Positions 6,488 through 15,359 of a stretch of DNA of 24,294 nt are shown piece after piece (positions within the stretch are counted from its first letter, which is position 1; each line of letters begins with the position of its first letter). The stretch covers positions 1 to 24,294 of the forward strand of contig JAEWUD010000021.1 of the NCBI GenBank assembly GCA_023397475.1, read 5' to 3'. The DNA is from Bacillota bacterium. GTDB lineage: Bacteria > Bacillota > Clostridia > Saccharofermentanales > Saccharofermentanaceae. The position numbers were made by a program, and so were the translations under genes. The notes under the pieces were generated by a model. The model saw only the letters and a program-made list of their open reading frames with translations, did not search any database and had not been told where the DNA came from.

Positions 6488-7540
6488 TCACTCCGCCGCA
6501 ATCTCGTGCAGCATTTTCGAGAATTCCACCGACCTGGACTCCAGAAGTCCATGCGTCGAGCCCGCCATGATGAACATCTCCTTGTACGGCGCCTTCACCT
6601 CGTCGAAATACTCCTGCGCCAGCACGTAGTTCGTCTGATAATCCCGATCTCCGTTGATGTTGTAATAGGGCACGGCGTACTCCGTCTTGCCGAGTAGGGA
6701 GAACTTGCTGAACTCGTCGGAAAGAATGAAGTCCATGTACACCGAGTAATCCGAACCCATGTAATTCACGAAGTCCCCGATCGAATAATAGGGATTGAAT
6801 ATACACGTCAGCGGCAAGCTATAGTCCGTGCCTTCGACCATCATACCGTAGCCGTATTTTTCGAGAATCTGATTGCGCGTAACCAGATGCTCCTTCGTCA
6901 AACGCTCCGGCGTGAGGAGCCCGAGGCTCTCCAGCCCCTCCGCGTCATCGCCGACCCATCCCGCGGCGACCTCTCGCAAAGCGGCCTCATTCTCGTTCAT
7001 ATCGACCATTTGCCCGGTCCCGATGTACGCGTCGTACAGCTCTGGATACGTCAGCGCCAGATTCGCTCCGAGATAGGTTCCCCAAGAATGCCCCAACAGC
7101 GTAATCTTCTCCTTGCCCAGATAATCCAGCAAAAACGTCGTCATATCCAGCCCGTCATCCATGAACAGATCATAGGTCAACGCGATGCCGTTCTGCCCCG
7201 CGTCGTAACTCTTGCCGCAATTCCGCTGGTCCCAGGTCACGACCGTATATACGTCCGCCCATTGCCGCGTAAAAGCGTAATCATAAGGACTCGTCGCCGA
7301 CCCCGGCCCGCCGTGCAGATACAGCAGCACCGGGTTATCCAGATCCTCGCCATAGATGCTGATCCACTGCCTCGTCCCGTTGATCTCCACGAACATGGAC
7401 TCATTCACGCCGCCGTCCGGCACCGCCGCGTTCACCCGCTGCCCGACAAATCGCACCGCGAAAAAAAGCACGATCAGGCCCGCAAGAATGAGAAGGATAT
7501 TTCGAATGATCTTAAATCCTTTGTTGTTGGTACTCTTCAT
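6488..7540 (-). CDS. membrane-anchored alpha/beta hydrolase, proline iminopeptidase-like
   Basis: A 350-residue alpha/beta hydrolase. Residues ~9-30 are one hydrophobic helix (IIRNILLILAGLIVLFFAV) acting as a signal anchor, so the catalytic domain is probably outside the membrane. HGGPG (76-80) is the oxyanion-hole motif typical of prolyl aminopeptidases (family S33), DQRNCGKS follows it, GHSWG (150-154) carries the nucleophile Ser152, an Asp in NGDRDYQTN (about 298-300) and His330 in GSTHG complete the triad. The family cleaves N-terminal Pro from peptides or hydrolyses small esters and amides; the substrate here is unknown. The start at 7540 has a GGGAG site. The promoter at 7610-7638 lies between the gene and the hairpin array. 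It is followed by the 148-aa gene after nine bases. Confidence 0.88.
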   Translation of the reverse strand: MKSTNNKGFKIIRNILLILAGLIVLFFAVRFVGQRVNAAVPDGGVNESMFVEINGTRQWISIYGEDLDNPVLLYLHGGPGSATSPYDYAFTRQWADVYTVVTWDQRNCGKSYDAGQNGIALTYDLFMDDGLDMTTFLLDYLGKEKITLLGHSWGTYLGANLALTYPELYDAYIGTGQMVDMNENEAALREVAAGWVGDDAEGLESLGLLTPERLTKEHLVTRNQILEKYGYGMMVEGTDYSLPLTCIFNPYYSIGDFVNYMGSDYSVYMDFILSDEFSKFSLLGKTEYAVPYYNINGDRDYQTNYVLAQEYFDEVKAPYKEMFIMAGSTHGLLESRSVEFSKMLHEIAAE

Positions 7541-7609
7541 GTTTGTTCTCCCGAAAAAACTCGCGTCGTCGCTTAACTCGCATGGTAAAAAGAACGAGCT
7601 CATTATCTA

Positions 7610-7638
7610 ATCATAAGAAAAATGTCAGAAATTGTCAT
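7610..7638 (-). promoter_or_regulatory. sigma-70-type promoter of the hydrolase operon
   Basis: Read on the - strand, ATGACA (7633-7638) and TATGAT (7610-7615) are separated by 17 bases, about 70 bases upstream of the start codon. The hairpin array begins 66 bases further upstream. Confidence 0.55.
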
Positions 7639-7703
7639 CCGCTGGTGGGGAAATGGGAAATGTTGAAGTGTTTGGCCTCGTAGCCGCACGCCAGATGGCC
7701 GGC

Positions 7704-8044
7704 GCACATACGAAACCCCGAGAAGTGGCCTATTTCGTATGTGCATCAATGACAAATAAACGCCGCCAACAGGCCAACGCACATACGAAAACCCATGAAC
7801 TGGCCTATTTCGTATGTGCCTCAATGACAAATAAACGCCGGCAGCAGGCCGACGCACATACGAAACCCCGAGAAGCGGCCTATTTCGTATGTGCCTCAAT
7901 GACAAATAACCGCCGCCAGCAGGCCGACGCACATACGAAACCCCGAGAAGCGGCCTATTTCGTATGTGCCTCAATGACAAATAAATGCCACCAGCAGGCC
8001 GCCGCACATACGAAACCCTAGAAATCGGCCTATTTCGTATGTGC
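7704..8044. repeat. tandem array of 75-bp hairpin units, 4.5 copies
   Basis: Units start at 7704, 7779, 7854, 7929 and 8004 (the last is only the hairpin). Each has a perfect 12-bp inverted repeat, GCACATACGAAA and TTTCGTATGTGC, around a 17-base loop ending GGCCTA, then a 34-base linker beginning (C/A)TCAATGACAAATAA and ending CAGGCC plus three bases. All ten arms are identical, while loops and linkers carry substitutions. There is no T-run, so these are not ordinary terminators. The 75-base period is 25 codons, which makes long open frames on both strands, but these look incidental. A partial linker (CACGCCAGATGGCCGG) precedes unit 1, and a GAATGTTTACATTC palindrome follows at 8054-8067. The array lies between the SUFU-like gene and the hydrolase promoter. 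Confidence 0.95.
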
Positions 8045-8079
8045 AATTGTGTGAATGTTTACATTCGCCCGACGCTAAC

Positions 8080-8766
8080 TCAAACTACGGGATCACGATC
8101 CAGATCACTGTAAGGGTAACAGCCGGCCTCTTTCAGTTTCTTGAACAGCTCCGCACTTCCGTACTCCATCGCGTATTCCATTTCGCTTCGGAAAACCTCG
8201 ATGCACACGAGCAGTCCAAACTTCTTTCCAGCAATTAGAATTTCCTGTCCATCAACCGCATATTCATCAAACACCAAACAAGTATTGTCACCTTTGTCAT
8301 TCGGGATTTCGCACGTTTCACCAGGCTCCAATTTTGCCGTATAGGAATAGTGGCCCATCATTGTAAATATCCCGCAGATCCTTCTTTCGATCGTGTCAAA
8401 AGGATCTCCTTTCGCGCCTGTCATCGCGCCCACCTGCTTATCAACTTTATGTCTGGTGAACGCTACTAGCTCATACATGCCGTTTCTGTTGGGAATGGGT
8501 CCCTTATTCTCGCTTTCGATCAATTCCATCGTCGCAAAGGCCGTGCCTTCCCGTGCGTTCGGGAAATAGTACATATCAACCGCGCCCCCGACCTGGAAAG
8601 GTATAATCGCATGCCCGACAAGTCCATACATTTCCCCGAGGATACTTTCCATAGCTTCTTTCTTGGCTTGATAAAGCGGATCCAGCTCATCCGCCTCATC
8701 CACTTTTTGCCTATCCATCATTGCCGTTTCTTGTTTTTTCTCGAAAAGTTTCTTGAAAAACCCCAT
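8080..8766 (-). CDS. SUFU (suppressor of fused)-like domain protein
   Basis: A 228-residue cytoplasmic protein. After a short basic N-terminus (MGFFKKLFEKK) and a charged linker comes a domain from about residue 30 to the end. Its latter part, with KKFGLLVCIEVFRSEMEYAM, then GSAELFKKLKEAG and PYSDLDRDPVV, follows the pattern I associate with bacterial SUFU domains (a Phe-Leu-x-x-hydrophobic strand, EEEM-type helix, x-DLDR end). Bacterial SUFU proteins are known mostly as immunity proteins of polymorphic toxin systems or as stand-alone proteins of unknown role. No toxin gene is visible next to it. The start at 8766 has a perfect AGGAGG. A ~57-bp dispersed repeat lies ~120 bases upstream and the hairpin array lies downstream. 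Confidence 0.55.
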   Translation of the reverse strand: MGFFKKLFEKKQETAMMDRQKVDEADELDPLYQAKKEAMESILGEMYGLVGHAIIPFQVGGAVDMYYFPNAREGTAFATMELIESENKGPIPNRNGMYELVAFTRHKVDKQVGAMTGAKGDPFDTIERRICGIFTMMGHYSYTAKLEPGETCEIPNDKGDNTCLVFDEYAVDGQEILIAGKKFGLLVCIEVFRSEMEYAMEYGSAELFKKLKEAGCYPYSDLDRDPVV

Positions 8767-8887
8767 ATACTTCCGCCTCCTAATGGATAATAGATCTCTA
8801 TTGCATCTGCAACTTTGCACGAGATAAAAATGGACACGATCTCCATCAATTATATATTTCCTCAATCAATAATTGACCATGTGTGTT

Positions 8888-8944
8888 TTATAAATAGTCA
8901 GCCTTATACTGCTTGGATCTCATGTAACAAATGTGATGGAGATG
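8888..8944. repeat. dispersed ~57-bp repeat, copy 1
   Basis: Positions 8888-8926 match 18927-18965 at 35 of 39 bases (starting TTATAAATAGTCA, with CTTATACTGCTTGGA), and GATG-x-AGATG aligns further on to 8944. Both copies are intergenic and in the same orientation. I see no terminal repeats or coding potential. Confidence 0.75.
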
Positions 8945-9025
8945 CGCCCTCCGCGTGAGTTCACAAAGGCCGAACTCTCCGGCAAGCAGCTGAGAAGAAA
9001 CTTTTTTATCTTCAGTTACATCCCG

Positions 9026-12000
9026 TCAATGCAGAATCTGCTCGAGTATCGACGGATCTTTCAGCTTCTGATCCTCCGCGAAAAGCACGACTTTGGAGAG
9101 AATCTCGGCGGTTTTCGGATCCTCGTCGAGGAAGGGCAGGAATAGGCGGCCGCGCGACTGCGTGTGCACGGGTAGGACGTTGATCTGAGCTCCTCCGATT
9201 TGATGGACGACGCCGCTTCCGAGATGGATGGAGTACTCGGCGCGGGATCCTTGAACAATGGCGAAGTTCTTCTGGAGCGTAACGTTGGTCAGGCGGAAGA
9301 GGGGCAGGCTGAAGGATACAATCGCAGAGCGCATCTCAATTGTGGAATGGCTTGTTTCGGGGTCGACGCCGCCGGCATGTGCCACGCTCACAGCTAGATC
9401 CACGTCGCGCATCACTTCACTGAACAGAATCTCCGGAACTTCGGTCAGGTTTACAATTTGCCCGGTCTTACGATGGGAGAATTCAACCCATTCGAGTGTG
9501 GGAGCGAGGATATCGCTCGGGGAAAACCAGTCGGCCATAGCATAGATTCTGGCGACCAGGTTCTCCTTGTAGAACACTTTCTGCAGACCATCTTCATAAT
9601 CCGCGATCCAGCGACGTCCTTTGAGAACGGCGACTGTCTTCTGCGGATTGATCTGATTGCCGGCATATCGCAAGGAGTGCAACGCGTCTTTCTCATCTTC
9701 GGTCTTGAGATAGAGTTCGCGAAAAACCTGTTTAAACGGCTGCGCGATGGATTGCGTGTATAGGTATTGTTGATACGCTGACCAGATACCCAATGAATAC
9801 AGATCGAATGGATGCGCAATTCGTACCAGTGTATCCGGTGAGACCGGAATTTCCCGGCCTTGGGCATCACATAGGACTTCGTGACGAAGGAACCCGGCGA
9901 GAGGCTTCGCTCCCTGCAAGTCCGTGACAAATACGAGAGGGCGCAGTAGCGGTCCGATCACAGGATTTTTTTCGAGCATCACGAATTCGGATACACGGAA
10001 AATGGTCTTGTCCTCCATGGCTTGCTCGAACATTTTCCTGCTCCGGGAATACTGTTGTTGCAGCTCCTTATTGAACGCGGCGATCTCGATGTACTGCGGA
10101 TTCTTCTTGATATTCGCCGGCGCGGAAGCCAGCGTTTTCGCGGCGCGTTTACAGATGAGGGACGCTTTTCCCTCTTCGGAAACATGAATGGACACGGTCG
10201 TGTTCTCGATGTCGATTCCTTCGAAAAAACCGGCATTTGCGCTGAAGAGCTCGTTCTCCATCTGGATGGTTAATCGCATCACGTCGGAGTATCCGGCGTT
10301 GAGGGCCAGATTTGCCAACGCGATTTCGACGGCTTTTGACTCGCTGGCTCGTCTCTGCGCACCGAATTGTTTGCTGTCCTTCAGGAATTTCTGCAGGAAG
10401 CGGTAGCGGTCGAGAAGATCAGCGCTCTCGTCTCGAAGGGGGATCAAGGAGTAGCTGATTAGAAGATCTTTGTTTCGTTTGTCGAGAATCTCCGCGGCGG
10501 TTTCCTCAAGATTGAATTTTCCGGTTACGGCGTCGGCATATTTCTGTGCGCGGGAATGCTTCGAACCGGTGGTGATGTATTTCGCGCTTTTGTAGAACTT
10601 CTGGAAAAGCGCATCGCCGACGGTGGCGTAGGCTTCTTTGAACCAATTGATATCGAAGGCGCCATTGTTGAGATCCTCGGTGGATATCGGCGTGAATTTT
10701 GCGATTCGGGCTGTCAGCTCTTCGTCGAATGTCTCATTCATGTGGGCCATGAAGTAGTAACAGCATGAGCGGAATCCCTCGTGCCCGAGTGTATCCCCGA
10801 TGAGGTCGACCCATTGCGGGGCGTACATCGCGGCTTCGATCAGCCGAAGCTCCGTAAGATCTTTTCGCTCCGGCATCGCGCGCAAGGTGTCGGCCGTATC
10901 CGTGGGAAGAGGGTAGCAGACTTTCAGCAGGTGACTCAGCGAGTCCTTCTTGGGAACGGGTTGCGATCGGGAGCCAGAGAAATAGTAATACCGATTGCCG
11001 CGAGACAGCTTCTCTTCGTCGAGGGCTAAGAGGATCGAGACAAAGTAACGAAGTCCGAAGATGCGATGAATCGACGGAATCTGACGGGAGAAAAGGGTCT
11101 CGCTGTCGCCGCGGCGTAACTCGATGGATAAGATGGTCTCGACGGCACGCATATAAAGGACCTGCGCATCTGCCGCGATGGGACATCTCTCTGCTAAGGC
11201 TTCCACACTCAAAGCTTCGGACTCATTGATTCCGAGGGTACTATAGAGATTTCTCCTCTCATAAGGGGTCAGATTATCTCGGACTGTGGAGGAGAGCAGT
11301 TTGAGAGAGTCGCTCAGATTCAGTTCCTCGAAAAGAGCTTTGTAAACGTTATCCTCCGAGAGGAGTCCCAAACATTTTGCACGAATATAATGCAGAATGT
11401 TGATTCCTACGCTCCCTTGCTTTGCGGTCATGTAAGAATATACTGCGGGGTTATCGGACACTTTCCGACGCGTTTTCCATATCTTGCGGTCTAGGGTATG
11501 AAGAAGGGGAAATATGGAAGAGAAGATCTTGTCATCCGGGCTCTGCAGCAAGGAATATATGAAGGGACGAAGTATGGGCTCATTTACGATATAGGATATA
11601 CTTTTCCCCCATTTCCGATCGATTACCATGCCCATGTCATCATCTGTCTTTGCATTAATTCCTTGAAGAACGGCGCAGGCAAGCGGGGCCAGGACCGATT
11701 CGTCTTTATATGTATCGAGGTAGGCATCGAGTAGGGTTTTGATATGTTTCTGATATTTGGGTCGAACCGGATCTGCCGTAAAGAGCGTCGGCCCGAAAAC
11801 AGATAGGAAGAGAACCCGGAATGCTTGGTGTTCTGGTTCGATGAACATAGCCATCCAATAGACATAGACTTGAAGTAGCGTTCCGTAATCGTGAATCTCC
11901 TCCTGATAGAAAGTTCTCCAAAGATCTGTGCAAGGGAGCTTGTCGATTCCTACGGCAAAAGAATCATAGGAGACAATACTAAACCGGTCGCCCAGAAGGT

Positions 12001-14176
12001 AGGCTTCGCTGGATAAAGATGTACGGTATTCCAGCTTCGCGTTCGCCACAAACAATGCATCTAACTTCACAATGACACCGCGCACCTTCTCGGACAAAGC
12101 ATTCTTCTTGCTTCCGAAAATTGACTGAAAGATCGTTTTCTTCTCCTCGCCGAAAAATTTGCGCAGCATTCCCGTATCGGTTTTCTCCGCAGGAAAATAG
12201 ATGACTGCCTTGGGATTGTATAGTCCCAACCCCTCTGTAGAAAGAATCTGAGAAGATTTGGTATCCCCGTTAATTTCTTCGATCAGAATTCTCTCGCTTG
12301 GCGAAGGAACCGGGATGTGCTGGGTCAAATGCACGGCTTTCTGGAATGTCGCGCAACGGGGAAGATCCTTGGAAAGTCGCAACAGTAAATCCAAACCGCC
12401 GGCCCGCTTCTGGGCGTCATTGGACCGGATCAGCCGCTCGATACAAGGGATCAAGTCTTCGTCACTCTGACGGTACAGCAACTCGGAAATATTGGATCGT
12501 ATTACAGCAGATTTGTAGGAGAAGAACTCTTCGATCATACGGTTCTCGGAGGGCTGCAAATCGATTATCTTACAATACTTATATGCTTCATCGGCAGTAG
12601 AAGACTCCTTGTCCGCGAGTAATCTTATGAGGTTATATCGTTGAACGGGTGTTCTCGGCCGCTTCAGAAGGAGCTCAACAAACACATGACGGGCGGAATA
12701 TCCGCCGGAGGACATCGCGGGGATCAGCTCGACGGCACGATCGGTATACGCGTCTTTATTGATTACCGCAGCAATCAGAAACAGGCGCCGGAGAAGGTCT
12801 GATTTGTTGAGCGAGACACTATACCACGGGAAAATGCACGGCGAGAAAATTATGTCTTTCTTCGGCAGGCTCGAGGCTAACCGATAGAGGAATTCAAAAT
12901 GTGTAACTGCCTCCGCTTCGTCCTCAAAATACTTATGCAAAGATAATAGGCTTGCGCGATCCTTCTCGGAAGTGCCGGAGTTTCTGATCTGGTATTCTTT
13001 GCCCACGAGATTGCCGAGATAGGATGGCATGAAGCAAGCAAGAATCTCGTAATCATCCGGATTCTGCAACATGATGTTCTTCGAAAGCCGGTTCATCGTA
13101 TCAGTCTGGTCGAGACTTCGGATGAAGTAGGAAACCAACAACTTCTGGTGACGCTCGCCATTTATAAACAAATCCTCCAGGATTGGGAAAGTATCTTCAA
13201 TCGCGTAGAAGCCGATGGACCAGAGGGCAATATAGAGTTCGACCGAGTCCCTGCTCTCCAAGTACTGTTGGCGGGAATCCGGCGAGTTCAGGCACTCGGA
13301 GATCAGGCGCAAAAGCTTGTCGCTGATACGTTCGAGATGCTCTTCGCTGCAGATTCCGGTCCATGTGGCGATGGCACGCTTCACGGCGGGAAACCGGTCC
13401 AGGTGATTTGTCTCGATCACTTGGAACAAGCGTAGAAAGGCTTCCGGCGTGCCGCAATCGATATTCTCGCAAATCGCCTGCCGAAGTCCTTCCTGTAACC
13501 GCGCCGCAAGAAGTAAATCCCCGAGCAGGAGATGCATTCTCACGTTCTTACTTTTCGCGATTCCGCGAATCATGCTTCGGGTCACGATATTTGTATTATT
13601 ATCGGAAAGGAACGTCTCCCGGATCAGGTCCTCAATCTCCCTATTCCCGATGTCCAGCTCAGCAGCGAGAATATTCTCGTAATTGAAGTACATGCCCATC
13701 CTCTCCCGATAGGTTGCAAGATTGGCATCGAGATCTCCCTTCAACAGGGCGTGCAGAGAACAGCGGAAGACACCCATCCGATCGAACTCGACAAAGATTC
13801 TCAGGACGTTCCGGAAGGAGGACTCGAGATTTCTCGATCGCATCGACCGGCGCGACATACTTGTAGCATATTGGAAGGAGGGAAGACGGTCGATGATGTA
13901 GATGAAGTCGTCGTGAAACTGCTTCGGGAGGTATCGAAAGACGGCCCCAAACAAGTCCCCTTCAAAAATCTCACTGAACTTCTTGTACTTTCCATGGACG
14001 GTATCGGTAAGAATCCGATCCAGCGTTGGGAAGGGCATACTCTTCCCGTCGACGAAATTCCTCGCCTCCGTAACGAATGCATTCCCGTACGCGCCGAGAA
14101 CGGCAGCCTTCTGCTGCTGTTCATGATTATACGCATTGATCAGCTTCTCGACCTTCTTCTTGTCGTACACCTGCAT
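9026..14176 (-). CDS. giant DUF5724/DUF4132-family protein (YehI/MolR-like C-terminus)
   Basis: A 1716-residue cytoplasmic protein. The first ~1100 residues look like HEAT/ARM-type helical repeats and match the general make-up of DUF5724. The last ~200 residues are the strongly conserved DUF4132-type end: GRRWIADYEDGLQ, ADWFSPSDI, VMRDVDLAVSVAHAGGVDPE, EYSIHLGSGVVH, GRLFLPFLDEDPKTAE. No WGR domain is evident. Function is unknown; the E. coli relative YehI is encoded near MoxR-type AAA (YehL), vWA (YehP) and SWIM (YehM, YehQ) genes, a set linked by comparative genomics to conflict or chaperone-like functions. None of these partners is here. The start at 14176 is chosen because GGGAGG lies eight bases upstream and the stop of the preceding gene overlaps it by one base (TAATG); an ATG at 14182 is too close to that site. 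Confidence 0.88.
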   Translation of the reverse strand: MQVYDKKKVEKLINAYNHEQQQKAAVLGAYGNAFVTEARNFVDGKSMPFPTLDRILTDTVHGKYKKFSEIFEGDLFGAVFRYLPKQFHDDFIYIIDRLPSFQYATSMSRRSMRSRNLESSFRNVLRIFVEFDRMGVFRCSLHALLKGDLDANLATYRERMGMYFNYENILAAELDIGNREIEDLIRETFLSDNNTNIVTRSMIRGIAKSKNVRMHLLLGDLLLAARLQEGLRQAICENIDCGTPEAFLRLFQVIETNHLDRFPAVKRAIATWTGICSEEHLERISDKLLRLISECLNSPDSRQQYLESRDSVELYIALWSIGFYAIEDTFPILEDLFINGERHQKLLVSYFIRSLDQTDTMNRLSKNIMLQNPDDYEILACFMPSYLGNLVGKEYQIRNSGTSEKDRASLLSLHKYFEDEAEAVTHFEFLYRLASSLPKKDIIFSPCIFPWYSVSLNKSDLLRRLFLIAAVINKDAYTDRAVELIPAMSSGGYSARHVFVELLLKRPRTPVQRYNLIRLLADKESSTADEAYKYCKIIDLQPSENRMIEEFFSYKSAVIRSNISELLYRQSDEDLIPCIERLIRSNDAQKRAGGLDLLLRLSKDLPRCATFQKAVHLTQHIPVPSPSERILIEEINGDTKSSQILSTEGLGLYNPKAVIYFPAEKTDTGMLRKFFGEEKKTIFQSIFGSKKNALSEKVRGVIVKLDALFVANAKLEYRTSLSSEAYLLGDRFSIVSYDSFAVGIDKLPCTDLWRTFYQEEIHDYGTLLQVYVYWMAMFIEPEHQAFRVLFLSVFGPTLFTADPVRPKYQKHIKTLLDAYLDTYKDESVLAPLACAVLQGINAKTDDDMGMVIDRKWGKSISYIVNEPILRPFIYSLLQSPDDKIFSSIFPLLHTLDRKIWKTRRKVSDNPAVYSYMTAKQGSVGINILHYIRAKCLGLLSEDNVYKALFEELNLSDSLKLLSSTVRDNLTPYERRNLYSTLGINESEALSVEALAERCPIAADAQVLYMRAVETILSIELRRGDSETLFSRQIPSIHRIFGLRYFVSILLALDEEKLSRGNRYYYFSGSRSQPVPKKDSLSHLLKVCYPLPTDTADTLRAMPERKDLTELRLIEAAMYAPQWVDLIGDTLGHEGFRSCCYYFMAHMNETFDEELTARIAKFTPISTEDLNNGAFDINWFKEAYATVGDALFQKFYKSAKYITTGSKHSRAQKYADAVTGKFNLEETAAEILDKRNKDLLISYSLIPLRDESADLLDRYRFLQKFLKDSKQFGAQRRASESKAVEIALANLALNAGYSDVMRLTIQMENELFSANAGFFEGIDIENTTVSIHVSEEGKASLICKRAAKTLASAPANIKKNPQYIEIAAFNKELQQQYSRSRKMFEQAMEDKTIFRVSEFVMLEKNPVIGPLLRPLVFVTDLQGAKPLAGFLRHEVLCDAQGREIPVSPDTLVRIAHPFDLYSLGIWSAYQQYLYTQSIAQPFKQVFRELYLKTEDEKDALHSLRYAGNQINPQKTVAVLKGRRWIADYEDGLQKVFYKENLVARIYAMADWFSPSDILAPTLEWVEFSHRKTGQIVNLTEVPEILFSEVMRDVDLAVSVAHAGGVDPETSHSTIEMRSAIVSFSLPLFRLTNVTLQKNFAIVQGSRAEYSIHLGSGVVHQIGGAQINVLPVHTQSRGRLFLPFLDEDPKTAEILSKVVLFAEDQKLKDPSILEQILH

Positions 14177-14595
14177 TACCATAACCTCCCGGCGAGCAAA
14201 GTTAATCGGATGAATGTCAACACAGACTGTTCTGTCAGATGAACAGGGTCAGTCAGGTTTATCAGTTCCCGGTCATCGAGGAATACGCGAAAAATCCCGT
14301 CGGAAAACGCCTGCACGGCATTATCCTGGGCTTCCTTCAAGACAGGCACATGGGTGTTCGCGAGGTCTCCGAAAGAGATCTTCCCAAGTTCGGCCTGATC
14401 CTGGATCTGCTCCGGCGAGATCGCGGTCAGAAGATTGGCATTGTCCACCCGCTTCTGAAAGCCGTCGACACAGATCGCGACCGTATCGCGTATGAGCTGC
14501 TCGACCGACAACGGCACCGGCTCATAAGCAAAAGGCACGGCCTCTACGACATTTCTTCTCTTTCCCAGGACCTTCATGTTAACGTGAACAATCAT
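14176..14595 (-). CDS. 139-aa partner of the DUF4132 protein
   Basis: A small protein that begins MIVHVNMKVLGKRRNV, has a helical middle with ELGKISFGD and AVQAFSDGIFRVFLDDREL, and ends VLTFIRLTLLAGRLW. I recall similar short proteins next to DUF5724/DUF4132 genes in Firmicutes, and the layout supports this: its TAA overlaps the start of the giant gene by one base, so the two are translationally coupled and probably form a complex. No catalytic motif is seen. A Shine-Dalgarno AGAGAGGTG precedes the ATG. Upstream, an inverted repeat (GATAG-AAA-CTATC near 14626-14638) is a possible operator. Confidence 0.75.
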   Translation of the reverse strand: MIVHVNMKVLGKRRNVVEAVPFAYEPVPLSVEQLIRDTVAICVDGFQKRVDNANLLTAISPEQIQDQAELGKISFGDLANTHVPVLKEAQDNAVQAFSDGIFRVFLDDRELINLTDPVHLTEQSVLTFIRLTLLAGRLW

Positions 14596-14783
14596 ACTTC
14601 ACCTCTCTCTTCCGTGCGAAAAGCCGGATAGAAACTATCGGTGATCCTGCTACGTATGTACATCTTCAAGTCGGAACTTGTTTGTGCAGACATTGTCTCC
14701 TACTCATATCCTATCGCGAAAAACTGTCGGCGCGATTGCCCCGGATATTCCATAAATAAATACTATCATAACGTACGCAGCAA

Positions 14784-15185
14784 AGGGAACAGACTATATT
14801 GCTCCGCTGCCCGCCGGGGAAAACCGGCGACGTGACAGTTCTTCCGGGTGTGACATCCATCGGAGACTTTGCGTTCAGAGGGTGTGAACGAATCACCTCC
14901 GTCACATTGCCGGACGGGGTGACCACACTTGGAACTCAGGCATTTTACGGTTGTAAGGGAATAACCTCGATCGTGTTTCCAGACAGCGTAAAGGAAATCG
15001 GCCCGGATGCATTCATGGGCTGTGAGAACCCTACAAGCAATACAATTCCCGACAGTGTGACAAGTATCGACGACTCAGCATTCCCCGAGAACCGCAATAC
15101 GTCCCTAGTCATCTATTGTCACGAGAACTTTTACGCGCAGACGTACGCAAAGGACAATAGAATTGCATATGAGTTGATCGAGTAG
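14784..15185 (+). pseudogene. 5'-truncated BspA-type LRR gene remnant
   Basis: The frame from about 14784 (REQTILLRCPPGK) to the stop at 15185 aligns end to end with the last ~145 residues of the intact BspA-like protein at 16018-17643: VTVLPGVTSIGDFAF, SVTLPDGVTTLG, TIPDSVTSID, then a C-terminal AYELIE against AYELID. Four LRR_5 repeats are left. Upstream there is an in-frame stop at 14769 and no membrane domain, signal peptide or good Shine-Dalgarno; TTG at 14799 is the only obvious start. It is therefore a fragment of a duplicated gene. Expression as a short LRR peptide cannot be excluded. Confidence 0.75.
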
Positions 15186-15191
15186 GGAGTG

Positions 15192-15220
15192 CATAGTATC
15201 CGATTGTTCTTCGGACTATG
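15192..15220 (+). terminator. hairpin after the BspA remnant, weak terminator candidate
   Basis: CATAGT (15192-15197) pairs with ACTATG (15215-15220), and CCGA with TCGG inside, leaving a two-base bulge. The only T-run is the distant GATTT, so termination would be weak. Confidence 0.3.
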
Positions 15221-15284
15221 TCGGTGATTTCGAATTTGGGGCGCAACGAGTGCGAAAAACGGGAGGGGAAGCGTAACGGGATAG

Positions 15285-15327
15285 AAGATAGAGGAGTAAC
15301 GCATATCTATCTTTCCTGATGTATAAT
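15285..15327 (+). promoter_or_regulatory. possible promoter region of the first WRDP gene
   Basis: TATAAT at 15322-15327 is a good -10, but no -35 resembles TTGACA. An AAGATAG / CTATCTT inverted repeat (15285-15291 and 15307-15313) spans the expected -35 position and could be an activator or repressor site. The gene starts 33 bases downstream. Confidence 0.35.
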
Positions 15328-15359
15328 AAACGTATTATTCTTGTAGAGCGAGGCAATCT

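Noticed and set aside
6480..6806. Longer N-terminus for the 148-aa protein
   Set aside because: It would overlap the hydrolase by over 300 bases in another frame and is His/Arg/Gly-rich like a shadow; a good start exists at 6479.
6887..7576. 229-codon rightward frame opposite the hydrolase
   Set aside because: Antisense to a gene with a full catalytic triad; Arg/Pro/His-rich composition typical of a shadow frame.
7704..8044. CRISPR array
   Set aside because: Palindromic units are regularly spaced, but the 34-base linkers are near-identical copies rather than unique spacers, and no cas gene is present.
7603..8046. Repeat protein encoded by the hairpin array (open frames on both strands)
   Set aside because: The period is 25 codons, so any frame without a stop stays open. 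There is no ribosome binding site, substitutions fall in loops and linkers while arms are fixed, and both strands are equally open.
13532..14242. 236-codon rightward frame opposite the DUF4132 gene
   Set aside because: It is an antisense shadow of a strongly conserved gene; no ribosome binding site or recognisable domain.
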